A program made the translations under genes and the position numbers. From NCBI GenBank assembly GCA_002319955.1, contig DCJS01000029.1, forward strand, positions 25,637-89,636: 64,000 nucleotides of DNA, given 5' to 3'. This document shows positions 26,056-34,405 of this stretch, piece after piece (position 1 is the stretch's first letter; every line of letters starts with the position of its first letter). Below the pieces are notes generated by a model. It made no database searches. It saw only the letters and a list, made by a program, of their open reading frames with translations, and had not been told where the DNA came from. This DNA comes from Flavobacteriales bacterium UBA1694 (GTDB taxonomy: Bacteria > Bacteroidota > Bacteroidia > Flavobacteriales > Weeksellaceae).

Positions 26056-26577
26056 GTGAAAAACACACTAGTAATCTTTGCGCACCCTTTTTTGGAATAT
26101 TCCTATTCCAACCGGGTACTTATCAATTTTTACGAGCGCCACCAACACTACGACTTCTTGGACCTTTATGAACTCTACGCCGACTTCCATATCCAAGCCT
26201 TTACGGAGCGAAAACGCCTCGCAAAATACGAGCGTTATATTTTCCATTTTCCTATTATTTGGTTTGGTGCCCCGCCTTTGCTACGCCTTTGGCTGGACGA
26301 GGTTCTAGACCCCACGTGGATTGATCCAAATGTTGAGAATCCTTTCGAGGATAAAGAAATCTTTATTATAACGACCACGCGGAGCAAAGAGCGCTCCTTT
26401 GGCCCTGAGGGAAAACATAAGTTCACGATCGAAGACTTAATAAGTGGGCTGATTGTCACGCTTCGGGCTTTTCAGGCTGATTTAAAACCAACCTATATTG
26501 TTTACGAGGCTGAAACCTTGACAAAGAAAGAAATCATTTTACATAAACAGAACTTTATAAAACTTCTCTCGAGCTGA
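26056..26577 (+). CDS. KefF/MdaB-like NAD(P)H quinone oxidoreductase
   Basis: A 173-residue flavodoxin-fold protein (Flavodoxin_2) with the N-terminal TLVIFAHPFLEYSYSNRVL flavin motif, RYIFHFPIIWFGAPPLLRLW and an IFIITTTR segment. In Gram-negative bacteria KefF is the cytoplasmic regulatory subunit of KefC and also a quinone reductase. Here the stop codon TGA shares its last base with the ATG of a KefC-like antiporter, so the pairing is strongly implied. The start is GTG at 26056. Confidence 0.85.
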   Translation: MKNTLVIFAHPFLEYSYSNRVLINFYERHQHYDFLDLYELYADFHIQAFTERKRLAKYERYIFHFPIIWFGAPPLLRLWLDEVLDPTWIDPNVENPFEDKEIFIITTTRSKERSFGPEGKHKFTIEDLISGLIVTLRAFQADLKPTYIVYEAETLTKKEIILHKQNFIKLLSS

Positions 26578-28445
26578 TGGAAACGAACTTTGCAATGAAC
26601 CTTCTTATATTCCTAGGAGCTGCCCTCATTATGGTGCCGCTCGTAAGAAAGCTCGGTCTAAGTTCGGTCATTGGGTACATTGTAGGGGGAATAATTATCG
26701 GGCCCTTCGCTTTAAAATTAACGGGGCACCAAACCGATGGCATTATGCATGCCACTGAATTTGGCGTCGTGATGCTACTTTTCATCGTCGGACTTGAACT
26801 GGAACCACGGAAATTTTGGTCTATGCGAAAACGCATCGTTGGCCTGGGGCTCTCTCAGGTCACCCTAACGATTGGACTTCTATTTTTAGCTTTCATTATT
26901 GCCGGATGGCGCGTTAATCAAGCCATTGCTGTCGCCATGTGTTTTGCACTCTCCTCGACCGCTATCGTGCTTCAAATGCTTCAGGAAAAAAACCTTATTA
27001 AAACGAGCGCTGGAGAAGCCTCCTTTGCGACGCTTTTATTTCAAGATATTGCCGTTATTCCGATTCTCGCCATTTTGCCTCTCATTGCCAAATTCGAAAT
27101 CAAGGAAGAAAATGAGATTCAGATTTTAATTCAAAGGCTTCCCGAGTGGATGCAAGGCGCCACGGTAATTTTAGGCGTTGTGGTTCTGGTGCTTTTAGGC
27201 AAATATGTATTCGTACCGTTTTTACGCTACGTCTCTAAAGCCGGCATGAGTGAGCTGCTCACGGCCGCCGCCTTGTTTTTAGTGATCGGTGTTGCCGAGC
27301 TGATGGTAGCCGCCGGACTCTCGCCTGCCCTTGGAGCCTTTCTTGCCGGAGTGATGCTCGCCAATAGCGAGTTTCGCCATGAACTCGAGGCTCAGATTAA
27401 CCCCTTTAAAGGCCTTCTCCTAGCGGTATTCTTTGTAAGTGTTGGCGCCACAATCAATTTCTCCACCATAGCCCAAGATCCCTTATTTATCTTTTCTACG
27501 GTACTAGTGGTTCTTGCCATAAAGCTCTCGGTGCTTTACGCTGTTGGAAAATACTTTCGGATTGAAAACAAACAAAATTTGTTTTATGCCTTTGCGCTTT
27601 CCCAGGTGGGAGAGTTTGCGTTTGTCCTTCTCAATTATTCAGAGAATCTCTATCTCATTCCGCCCACTTTAAATTCACAGATGATGGCCGTCACAGCCAT
27701 TACCATGACAATTACGCCCCTATTTTTAATACTTTATGAGAAAAAATTAGCCCCGAAACTCTCGACCCAAGAGCCCAGCGATAAACCGTTCAACATCCTG
27801 GATACGAAAATACAAGATAAAAAAATTATTATCGTAGGATTCGGCCATTTCGGAAGTACGGTAGGAAGACTTTTAAGGGCCAGCAAAATAGCGGCAACGG
27901 TTCTTGACCATTCGCCAGAGCGTATTAAACTGCTTCGGAGTTACGGATTTAAGGTGTTTTATGGGGATGCCACCCGGCTCCCTATTTTACGGGCTGCAGG
28001 CATTGCCGAGGCAGAAATTCTTGTGCTCTCACTGGACGATCCAGAATCAAATAAATTCATTGCGGAAACCGTGCGTGAACACTATCCCAAGGTCAAAATT
28101 TTTGTACGGGCCAAAAATAGGCTGGATGCCTATTACTACCTCAATCACGGCATCGATAAGATTTACCGTGAAACCCTAGGCACTGCGGTGGATATGGCTA
28201 TTGATGTCCTAAGTGAAACCGGCATCCGTAAATATGCGGCCCGACGTCTTGGAAAACGATTCATGACTATCGATGAACTTTCTCTTCGTAAAATCGCACA
28301 GCAATACGAAAAAGGCGAAGGACTTTACTTCTCCACGCGCGAAAGCCTAGAGCGAGAAGAAACCTTACTCTCGCTCGATAACCTTAATTTTGATACGCAC
28401 GACTGGAACGATTACGATGAATCTGAAAATGAGAACCTGCCTTAA
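26577..28445 (+). CDS. KefC-like monovalent cation:proton antiporter (CPA2)
   Basis: A 622-residue membrane protein. Residues about 1-385 form the Na+/H+ exchanger domain with about 12 helices, including LLFQDIAVIPILA and LLFIVGLELEPRKFW, the conserved CPA2 motifs. Residues about 400-520 form an RCK/TrkA-N Rossmann domain (KIIIVGFGHFGSTVGRLL, FYGDATRLPILRAAGI). KefC-type systems export K+ in exchange for H+ when gated by glutathione adducts; whether this one is glutathione-gated is unknown, because many Flavobacteriia lack glutathione. Its 3' end overlaps the next gene by 4 bases, tail to tail. Confidence 0.9.
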   Translation: METNFAMNLLIFLGAALIMVPLVRKLGLSSVIGYIVGGIIIGPFALKLTGHQTDGIMHATEFGVVMLLFIVGLELEPRKFWSMRKRIVGLGLSQVTLTIGLLFLAFIIAGWRVNQAIAVAMCFALSSTAIVLQMLQEKNLIKTSAGEASFATLLFQDIAVIPILAILPLIAKFEIKEENEIQILIQRLPEWMQGATVILGVVVLVLLGKYVFVPFLRYVSKAGMSELLTAAALFLVIGVAELMVAAGLSPALGAFLAGVMLANSEFRHELEAQINPFKGLLLAVFFVSVGATINFSTIAQDPLFIFSTVLVVLAIKLSVLYAVGKYFRIENKQNLFYAFALSQVGEFAFVLLNYSENLYLIPPTLNSQMMAVTAITMTITPLFLILYEKKLAPKLSTQEPSDKPFNILDTKIQDKKIIIVGFGHFGSTVGRLLRASKIAATVLDHSPERIKLLRSYGFKVFYGDATRLPILRAAGIAEAEILVLSLDDPESNKFIAETVREHYPKVKIFVRAKNRLDAYYYLNHGIDKIYRETLGTAVDMAIDVLSETGIRKYAARRLGKRFMTIDELSLRKIAQQYEKGEGLYFSTRESLEREETLLSLDNLNFDTHDWNDYDESENENLP

Positions 28446-29245
28446 TTAACACTCACTGAGCCGCTGGAACTTGTTTCTTTCGTTAATTCAATAGTGCCCT
28501 TTTTTACAATTGAAATGCCGCCACTGCTGCTAGCACTTGCATCGGCTTTATGAGAAACGCCAACGCGCACATCACCACTACTGCTGGCTCTAAGCACAGC
28601 ATTTTCAAGAACCAGGCTCGGGCTATCAATGCTGCCCGAAGAGCTTGCTTTTAGCTCACCATTCTTGGCCGTTCCACTTAAATTAAGATCCCCGGAAGAC
28701 GAGGCTTTACCCATAAGATTTCGTGCCCAGACCCGACTTGTGATATCGCCACTACTAGAGACTTCAATAGACAGCTCATTGGCCTCCACATCGCCCTCTA
28801 TACTTCCACTACTTGAGGCGCTCAAATTAAGCTGCTCTTGGGTGAATTTTCCTTGAATCACAATATCCGCTGAGGAATCTGCCGCAATGCCCGAGAGCTT
28901 ATTTGTGTAGATCCTAGCGCTCACGCGGTGCGTGCCACGGATGGAGGTCCCTGGTTTAAACGCAATATGGAGACGCCCGTTTTGAACGTCAACAAGCACT
29001 TTGTCCATAATGGATTCAGGGGCTGTAATAAGTACCTCTTGGCGGTTAGAGTTAATAATCTCTGCATTTATAGAGGTGGAAACACGAACCGACTCAAAGC
29101 TCACCTTGTGCGATTTATCGACCAATGGGCCTGAGGCAGTGAGCTGCTCTCCCATTACTATTGAGGTCATAAGACCTTGGTTATCTTTTGTATTGCAGGC
29201 ACTTAGGGAAAACACCACCAAGCCAGTTAAAAGGAATTTTTTCAT
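28442..29245 (-). CDS. Head-GIN (DUF2807) lipoprotein
   Basis: A 267-residue predicted lipoprotein with lipobox LSAC. After about 55 residues it consists of a repetitive right-handed beta-helix-like region with seven SSSG turns (for example LSASSSGSIEG, EVSSSGDIT, ASSSGDLNLSG, ASSSGSIDS, ASSSGDVRVG, ASSSGGISI, TSSSGSVSVN) at regular spacing. Head-GIN proteins are widespread in Bacteroidota and may be adhesive or act in the outer membrane. It lacks a SorC-like sensor or other partner. Its role is unknown. Confidence 0.8.
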   Translation of the reverse strand: MKKFLLTGLVVFSLSACNTKDNQGLMTSIVMGEQLTASGPLVDKSHKVSFESVRVSTSINAEIINSNRQEVLITAPESIMDKVLVDVQNGRLHIAFKPGTSIRGTHRVSARIYTNKLSGIAADSSADIVIQGKFTQEQLNLSASSSGSIEGDVEANELSIEVSSSGDITSRVWARNLMGKASSSGDLNLSGTAKNGELKASSSGSIDSPSLVLENAVLRASSSGDVRVGVSHKADASASSSGGISIVKKGTIELTKETSSSGSVSVN

Positions 29246-29317
29246 AATTTAGTTTTTAAGGGTATTCAAATTTAAGAATTTGTATCTTTATCTCCTATTA
29301 CATATAACACCGCACCA

Positions 29318-31468
29318 ATGAAAAACATTACTTCATTAGTTTTAATTTCGTCGTTGGCCTTAACCACCACGGCTTGTAGCACTATGAATCAGACCACTTC
29401 AAGCGCAGAAACTTCTGCCAGCACTCAAGACGAGTCCATGAAAGGAAATCCTTTTTTAACGAAAAGCACCTTACAGTATCTAGCACCTGAATTTGATAAA
29501 ATCAATGACGCGCATTTTAAGCCCGCTTTTGATTACGGTTTAGAAATTCAAAGAGCAGAGTATCAAGCCATTGCTAACTCAACACAGGCGCCTACGTTCG
29601 AGAACACCGTTTTAGCTATTGAAAACAGCGGCGAGGTTCTAAAAAGAGCCCTTACTGTATTTTATAACTTAAGCAGTTCAAACACAAACCCAACGATCCA
29701 AAAACTGGAAGAAGAGTATGCGCCAATCTTTGCAAGCCACTCTGACTTACTATACCTCAACGATAAAATCTGGCAGCGCCTGAAAAAAATTAGCCCAGAG
29801 GGACTCGATTCTGAAAGCAAACGACTTCTAGAGTATTATACACAAAATTTCCAGATTGCAGGAGCAGATTTATCGGCTGAAAAAAAGCAGGAGCTTAAGG
29901 CGGTTAATGCCGAATTAGCCACGCTATCGACTCAGTATTCAAACAAATTATTAGACGCTCGAAAGCAAGGCGCTCTTTACATTACAGACGTAAAAGAACT
30001 TGACGGACTTTCTGGTGACCAGCTTGCCGCAGCAGCAAGTGATGCAAAAGCTGCAGGCCACACATCAGGCTATCTGCTTGCCCTACAAAACACCACCCAG
30101 CAGCCGCTACTCCAAAACCTAAACGTACGCAGTACCAGAGAAAAGCTTTTCAAGGCCTCTTGGACGCGCGCAGAGAAAGGAGATCAAGCGGACACCCGCT
30201 CGCTACTTGAAAAAGAAGCTTTACTAAGGTTCAAAAAAGCAAAGCTTATGGGCAAGAGCTCTTTTGCAGAGTGGAAACTCCAAGACCAAATGGCAGGGTC
30301 CCCTGATAAAGCTATTTCTTTACTCGCTCAACTTGCCACGCCGGCTGTAGCCACAGCAAAAAGAGAACGCGACGAGATTCAGGCACTTATCGATCAGCAA
30401 AAAGGAGGATTCAAATTAGCTCCATGGGACTGGAATTACTACGCGGAACAAGTAAGAAAAGCCAAATACGATTTGGATGAAAATGAAATCAAGCCGTATT
30501 TCGAAGTTCAAACCGTGCTTGAAAAAGGGGTCTTTTTTGCCGCTGAAAAATTCTACGGAATCACCTTCAAAAAACGCACAGACCTTCCCGTTTACCATCC
30601 CGATGTTGTCGTTTATGAAGTATTTGATCACGACGGCACTTCTATGGCACTTTACTACCTAGACTTCTACACAAGAAGTAATAAAGGTGGGGGCGCTTGG
30701 ATGAGCAACTTTGTAGAGCAGTCGCATTTACTAAAGCAAAAACCCGTTATTGTAAATGTGTTTAACTACCAGAAACCAGCTGAAGGAAAACCTTCACTAA
30801 TTTCTTATGACGATGTGACCACCATGTTCCACGAATTCGGGCACACACTGCACGGGCTCTTCGCAAACCAACAGTATGTCTCGCTTTCAGGAACCGCAAC
30901 GCCAAGAGACTTTGTTGAGTTCCCGTCTCAAATCAATGAATTCTTTGCCCTGGAACCAGCCGTATTAAAGAATTATGCGCTTCATGTGGACACCAAAGAA
31001 CCAATGCCACAAACCCTTGTGGATAAAATCAAAAATGCTAGCAGCTTTAACCAAGGCTACTCAACGACGGAACTCGTTTCTGCGGCAAGCATTGACATGG
31101 GTTGGCATTCGGTAAAAGACGAAAGCGAATTCAAACCTACACTAGAATTTGAGAAAGAAGTTCTTCAAAAATTTGGCTTTACCCTAAGTGAAGTTCCTCC
31201 GAGATACCACTCCCCTTACTTCGCGCACATTTTTGGCGGTGGCTACTCTGCGGGGTACTACGCTTACATGTGGGCAGACGTTTTAAACGCTTCGGCATGG
31301 GACTACATTAGCACGCATGGCGGCATGACGCGTGAAAACGGAGAGCGTTTCAGAAAGTACATCCTTTCGGTCGGAAATTCAACCGATCTTAATACGGCTT
31401 TCAAAGCCTATACCGGTAAAGACCCAGACATTAAGCCTCTATTAAAGAACAAAGGCTTTATTAAATAA
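29318..31468 (+). CDS. dcp: Dcp-like M3 metallopeptidase, lipoprotein
   Basis: A 716-residue M3 peptidase with lipobox TTAC, so it is probably anchored in the envelope and releases C-terminal dipeptides from oligopeptides. The zinc site is complete: HEFGH at residues 505-509 and E534 in DFVEFPSQINEF. The HxLHGLFANQQYVSLSGT region matches E. coli Dcp closely. Near the C-terminus, RYHSPYFAHIFGGGYSAGYY is the conserved substrate-binding Tyr segment. A strong terminator follows. Confidence 0.92.
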   Translation: MKNITSLVLISSLALTTTACSTMNQTTSSAETSASTQDESMKGNPFLTKSTLQYLAPEFDKINDAHFKPAFDYGLEIQRAEYQAIANSTQAPTFENTVLAIENSGEVLKRALTVFYNLSSSNTNPTIQKLEEEYAPIFASHSDLLYLNDKIWQRLKKISPEGLDSESKRLLEYYTQNFQIAGADLSAEKKQELKAVNAELATLSTQYSNKLLDARKQGALYITDVKELDGLSGDQLAAAASDAKAAGHTSGYLLALQNTTQQPLLQNLNVRSTREKLFKASWTRAEKGDQADTRSLLEKEALLRFKKAKLMGKSSFAEWKLQDQMAGSPDKAISLLAQLATPAVATAKRERDEIQALIDQQKGGFKLAPWDWNYYAEQVRKAKYDLDENEIKPYFEVQTVLEKGVFFAAEKFYGITFKKRTDLPVYHPDVVVYEVFDHDGTSMALYYLDFYTRSNKGGGAWMSNFVEQSHLLKQKPVIVNVFNYQKPAEGKPSLISYDDVTTMFHEFGHTLHGLFANQQYVSLSGTATPRDFVEFPSQINEFFALEPAVLKNYALHVDTKEPMPQTLVDKIKNASSFNQGYSTTELVSAASIDMGWHSVKDESEFKPTLEFEKEVLQKFGFTLSEVPPRYHSPYFAHIFGGGYSAGYYAYMWADVLNASAWDYISTHGGMTRENGERFRKYILSVGNSTDLNTAFKAYTGKDPDIKPLLKNKGFIK

Positions 31469-31496
31469 GACCTAAATCACTTTATATAACTAGAAT

Positions 31497-31532
31497 GAAA
31501 CGGTTGTAAATCTCTTGATTTACAACCGTTTC
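31497..31532 (+). terminator. Terminator after dcp
   Basis: Perfect 16-bp stem (GAAACGGTTGTAAATC and complement) with a 4-base loop, followed by TCTTTTTATT. Confidence 0.88.
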
Positions 31533-31660
31533 TCTTTTTATTGCGTCGAAGATTGGAAGCAGTTCTCCTAAGAAATCCTTTGCGTAAGACCCTAACCAAG
31601 TCTTATTCAAGCAATACAGATTTATTTTTGATTCAAAAGGCTTTTGTGTACATTTAGCTT

Positions 31661-32113
31661 ATGAAACTAGCGACCAAGTACAACCTTTATTTACTTAAGA
31701 CCATCCCCATTTCTTATTTGGCCGGGGTCCGAATCAAAGACCTTAATTCGAGCCAGTGCACGGCGAGCGTCAAATTAGGGCTTCTAAGTCAGAACCCTTT
31801 CAAGTCAATGTTCTGGGCCGTGCAAGGCATGGCTGCTGAATTCTCCACCGGGATTCTTTGTGCTGATAAAATACGAGGGACGGGCAAAAAAATCTCGATG
31901 CTGGTCGTTGAAAATAAAGCGGTTTTTACCAAAAAAGCCGTGGGACGTATTACTTTCACCTGCACTCAGGGAGAGGCTATCGATCAAATCTTAAAGCAGG
32001 CTATAAACTCAAACCAAGGCTGCACCCTTTGGCTTAAGTCTCAAGGGAGAGATGAGACTGGGGCGCTCGTGTCCGAGTTTGAGTTTCTCTGGAGTTTTAA
32101 AGTAAAATCCTAA
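31661..32113 (+). CDS. DUF4442 family hotdog-fold protein
   Basis: A 150-residue protein of the DUF4442 family, related to PaaI/YbgC thioesterases. The pattern PFKSMFWAVQGMAAEFSTG matches the central helix of the hotdog fold, where a Glu normally forms part of the active site. A thioesterase role on an acyl-CoA or acyl-ACP is therefore possible but not shown. It stands alone between the dcp terminator and the convergent DPP IV-like gene. Confidence 0.72.
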   Translation: MKLATKYNLYLLKTIPISYLAGVRIKDLNSSQCTASVKLGLLSQNPFKSMFWAVQGMAAEFSTGILCADKIRGTGKKISMLVVENKAVFTKKAVGRITFTCTQGEAIDQILKQAINSNQGCTLWLKSQGRDETGALVSEFEFLWSFKVKS

Positions 32114-32138
32114 CACACGACCCCCTCGAAATAAAGCA

Positions 32139-32164
32139 AGCGGCCACTCTTACGAATGGCCGCT
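32139..32164. terminator. Bidirectional terminator
   Basis: An 8-bp GC-rich stem AGCGGCCA/TGGCCGCT with a 10-base loop and T-rich sequence after it, between two convergent genes. Confidence 0.7.
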
Positions 32165-32185
32165 GTCTTTTATGCCTTATCGGGG

Positions 32186-34330
32186 CTATTTTTTATCTTT
32201 CAGGTGCGCATCAAAGTAGTTTGTTACTTTTTGCATTAAATGAACGCGGTCTTTGCCAAGCACATTGTGGGCGTGGCCTGGATACACAAAGTAATCCAAC
32301 TGAATACCGTGGTCTACCGCCGCTTTAAGGAACTTTACTGAATGCTGCCATACAACGACGTCATCCTGCGCGCCGTGGATCATTAAAAGATCCCCTTTCA
32401 GATTTTGGACTTTATCAATCAAATTCGCATTTTTATACCCCTGCGGATTTTGTTGTGGGGAATCCATGTAGCGTTCGGTGTACATAATTTCGTACCAATT
32501 CCAGTTAATTACTGGCCCGCCGGCTACACCTGCTTTGAAGACCTCTGGGTAGGTAAGCATTAAATTCGTAGTCATAAATCCGCCATAACTCCAGCCGTGT
32601 ACACCCATTCTCGAGGCGTCCACTTGGGGTATAGTCTTTAAGAACTCGACGCCTTTAAGCTGGTCTTTCATTTCTAAATCGCCTAAATTTCTAAAGACGG
32701 CCCTTTCGAATTTAGCGCCGCGATTACTCGAACCACGTCCGTCCATCGTGAACACGATATAGCCGTTTTGCGCCATGTACTCGTACCACAAATTGCCACT
32801 AGCTGGAAAGCTATTAGTTACTAACTGTAAATGGGGTCCGTTATACAAATAGACAATTACGGGGTATTTTTTATTCTGATCAAAGTTCGTGGGTAAAATT
32901 AGCTTCCCGTAAAGCGGGGTGCCATCATCCGCATTCAGTGTAATGCTTCGGATCTCAGGTCTTTCATAATTTTTTAAAGGATCAGCACTTTTAAGAAGTC
33001 TCTGAGCTTTTAAGTTTCCCGTCTGAATTAGGGAGACTACCCGAGGGACCTCACTGCTCGAATACGAATCGTATAGATAGCTTGCGTCACCACTTAATCT
33101 TCCACTGTGCATGCCGGGCTCAAAAGTCAATTGCTCCACTTTTTTACTCAGGTAGTTCACGCGGTAGATCTGCTTTTCTAAAGGCGAGCTCTGGGTGGAA
33201 ACAAAATAGAGTTCGTTTTTCTTTTCATTAAACCCTAAAACGTCAGTCACAACAAAATCTCCTTGGGTCAGAGCCCCTACGAGTCCCTTGGTCACGTTAT
33301 AATGGTAGAGGTGGTTATAGCCACTGCGTTCACTTTGCCAGATGAAATCCGTTGTAGAACCTGGCAAAAATTCTAATGCGTGTTGCGGTTCCACATACTG
33401 CGAGTCTGTTTCGTGAAAAACCTCTTTTACAAAAGTTCCAGAGAGGTTGTATTGGTTCATTTTCAAGTCATTCTGATCGCGGTTTAAAACGCCTACATAA
33501 ATGCTTTTTGAATCCGGGCTCCACGTAATGGCCGTTAGATACTGTTCTTTATCTCCGGGAATTGTTAAGTAAGTCGTTTTATCCGTCTTTAGATCGTAAA
33601 TTCCCAGGCTAACTTCGTGGGATTTTTGACCCGCCATCGGGTATTTGATATTTTCGTTCTTCGCTGAGTTCCCTGACCAATCAATAACCGGATAATCCGT
33701 CACCATGGTTTGGTCCATGCGGTAAAAGGCAATTTTATTTTGGTCTGGAGACACAAAAATACCTCGATCAATTCCAAATTCGTTTCTGTGGACGGACTGG
33801 CCGTAGACCACATTTGGATCCTGACTGTTAGATAAGGCTTTGACTTGATCCCCTTTTACGTAGTACAGGTTCTGATCTACCGTATAAGCCGCGGCATTCT
33901 GATTTTTAAACACGCTTATGTTTTGCGCGTTTTCAGGGATGCTAAAGTAGACACTGCGCAACCAGCCCTTTGGGGTACTCGTTAAAAGGTAGTACTGCCC
34001 GGCGGCTTTGTAATACGCCTGGGTGTTTGAAATAAAACTCAAGGGCGCAAGTCGCTTTAACTTCTGCTCGCCCTGAAGGTTCTGATTCACCTTATAAAGG
34101 GAGATTAATGTGTCTGATTTTTGGCTCTTAAGATCCGTGGTTAAATAGCCGTTTTTAACCGCCTTGAAATAGCTTTTTGAATCTGGCGAAAAAGAAAACT
34201 GCGAGAGGTTTTCAACCGCTAAGTTACTTCGTAGGCCACTGACGGCCTCAGCCATCGTGTATTTTTGTTTTTGCGCCACCAAAAGACCGGCGGAAAATAA
34301 AAATAAGAGAGAGAGTTTTGATAGTTTCAT
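32186..34330 (-). CDS. Dipeptidyl peptidase IV-like S9 serine peptidase
   Basis: A 714-residue exported peptidase with signal sequence MKLSKLSLLFLFSAGLLVAQ. Residues about 40-460 form the beta-propeller and the rest the alpha/beta-hydrolase domain. The triad is S581 (GWSYGGF), D656 (HGAQDDV) and H688 (GHAH). The propeller contains DPP IV-like sequence, but the characteristic Glu-Glu anchor for the substrate N-terminus could not be placed with certainty. It should release N-terminal dipeptides, often after proline. A -7 motif at 34357-34350 (TACATTTG) suggests its own promoter despite the ABC-F gene upstream. Confidence 0.9.
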   Translation of the reverse strand: MKLSKLSLLFLFSAGLLVAQKQKYTMAEAVSGLRSNLAVENLSQFSFSPDSKSYFKAVKNGYLTTDLKSQKSDTLISLYKVNQNLQGEQKLKRLAPLSFISNTQAYYKAAGQYYLLTSTPKGWLRSVYFSIPENAQNISVFKNQNAAAYTVDQNLYYVKGDQVKALSNSQDPNVVYGQSVHRNEFGIDRGIFVSPDQNKIAFYRMDQTMVTDYPVIDWSGNSAKNENIKYPMAGQKSHEVSLGIYDLKTDKTTYLTIPGDKEQYLTAITWSPDSKSIYVGVLNRDQNDLKMNQYNLSGTFVKEVFHETDSQYVEPQHALEFLPGSTTDFIWQSERSGYNHLYHYNVTKGLVGALTQGDFVVTDVLGFNEKKNELYFVSTQSSPLEKQIYRVNYLSKKVEQLTFEPGMHSGRLSGDASYLYDSYSSSEVPRVVSLIQTGNLKAQRLLKSADPLKNYERPEIRSITLNADDGTPLYGKLILPTNFDQNKKYPVIVYLYNGPHLQLVTNSFPASGNLWYEYMAQNGYIVFTMDGRGSSNRGAKFERAVFRNLGDLEMKDQLKGVEFLKTIPQVDASRMGVHGWSYGGFMTTNLMLTYPEVFKAGVAGGPVINWNWYEIMYTERYMDSPQQNPQGYKNANLIDKVQNLKGDLLMIHGAQDDVVVWQHSVKFLKAAVDHGIQLDYFVYPGHAHNVLGKDRVHLMQKVTNYFDAHLKDKK

Positions 34331-34405
34331 GAAAACAAATTAAATCGATCAAATGTACTGAAAAAATAAAAAAGCGCGCTCTACATAGCCCTTTAATAGT
34401 GGACT

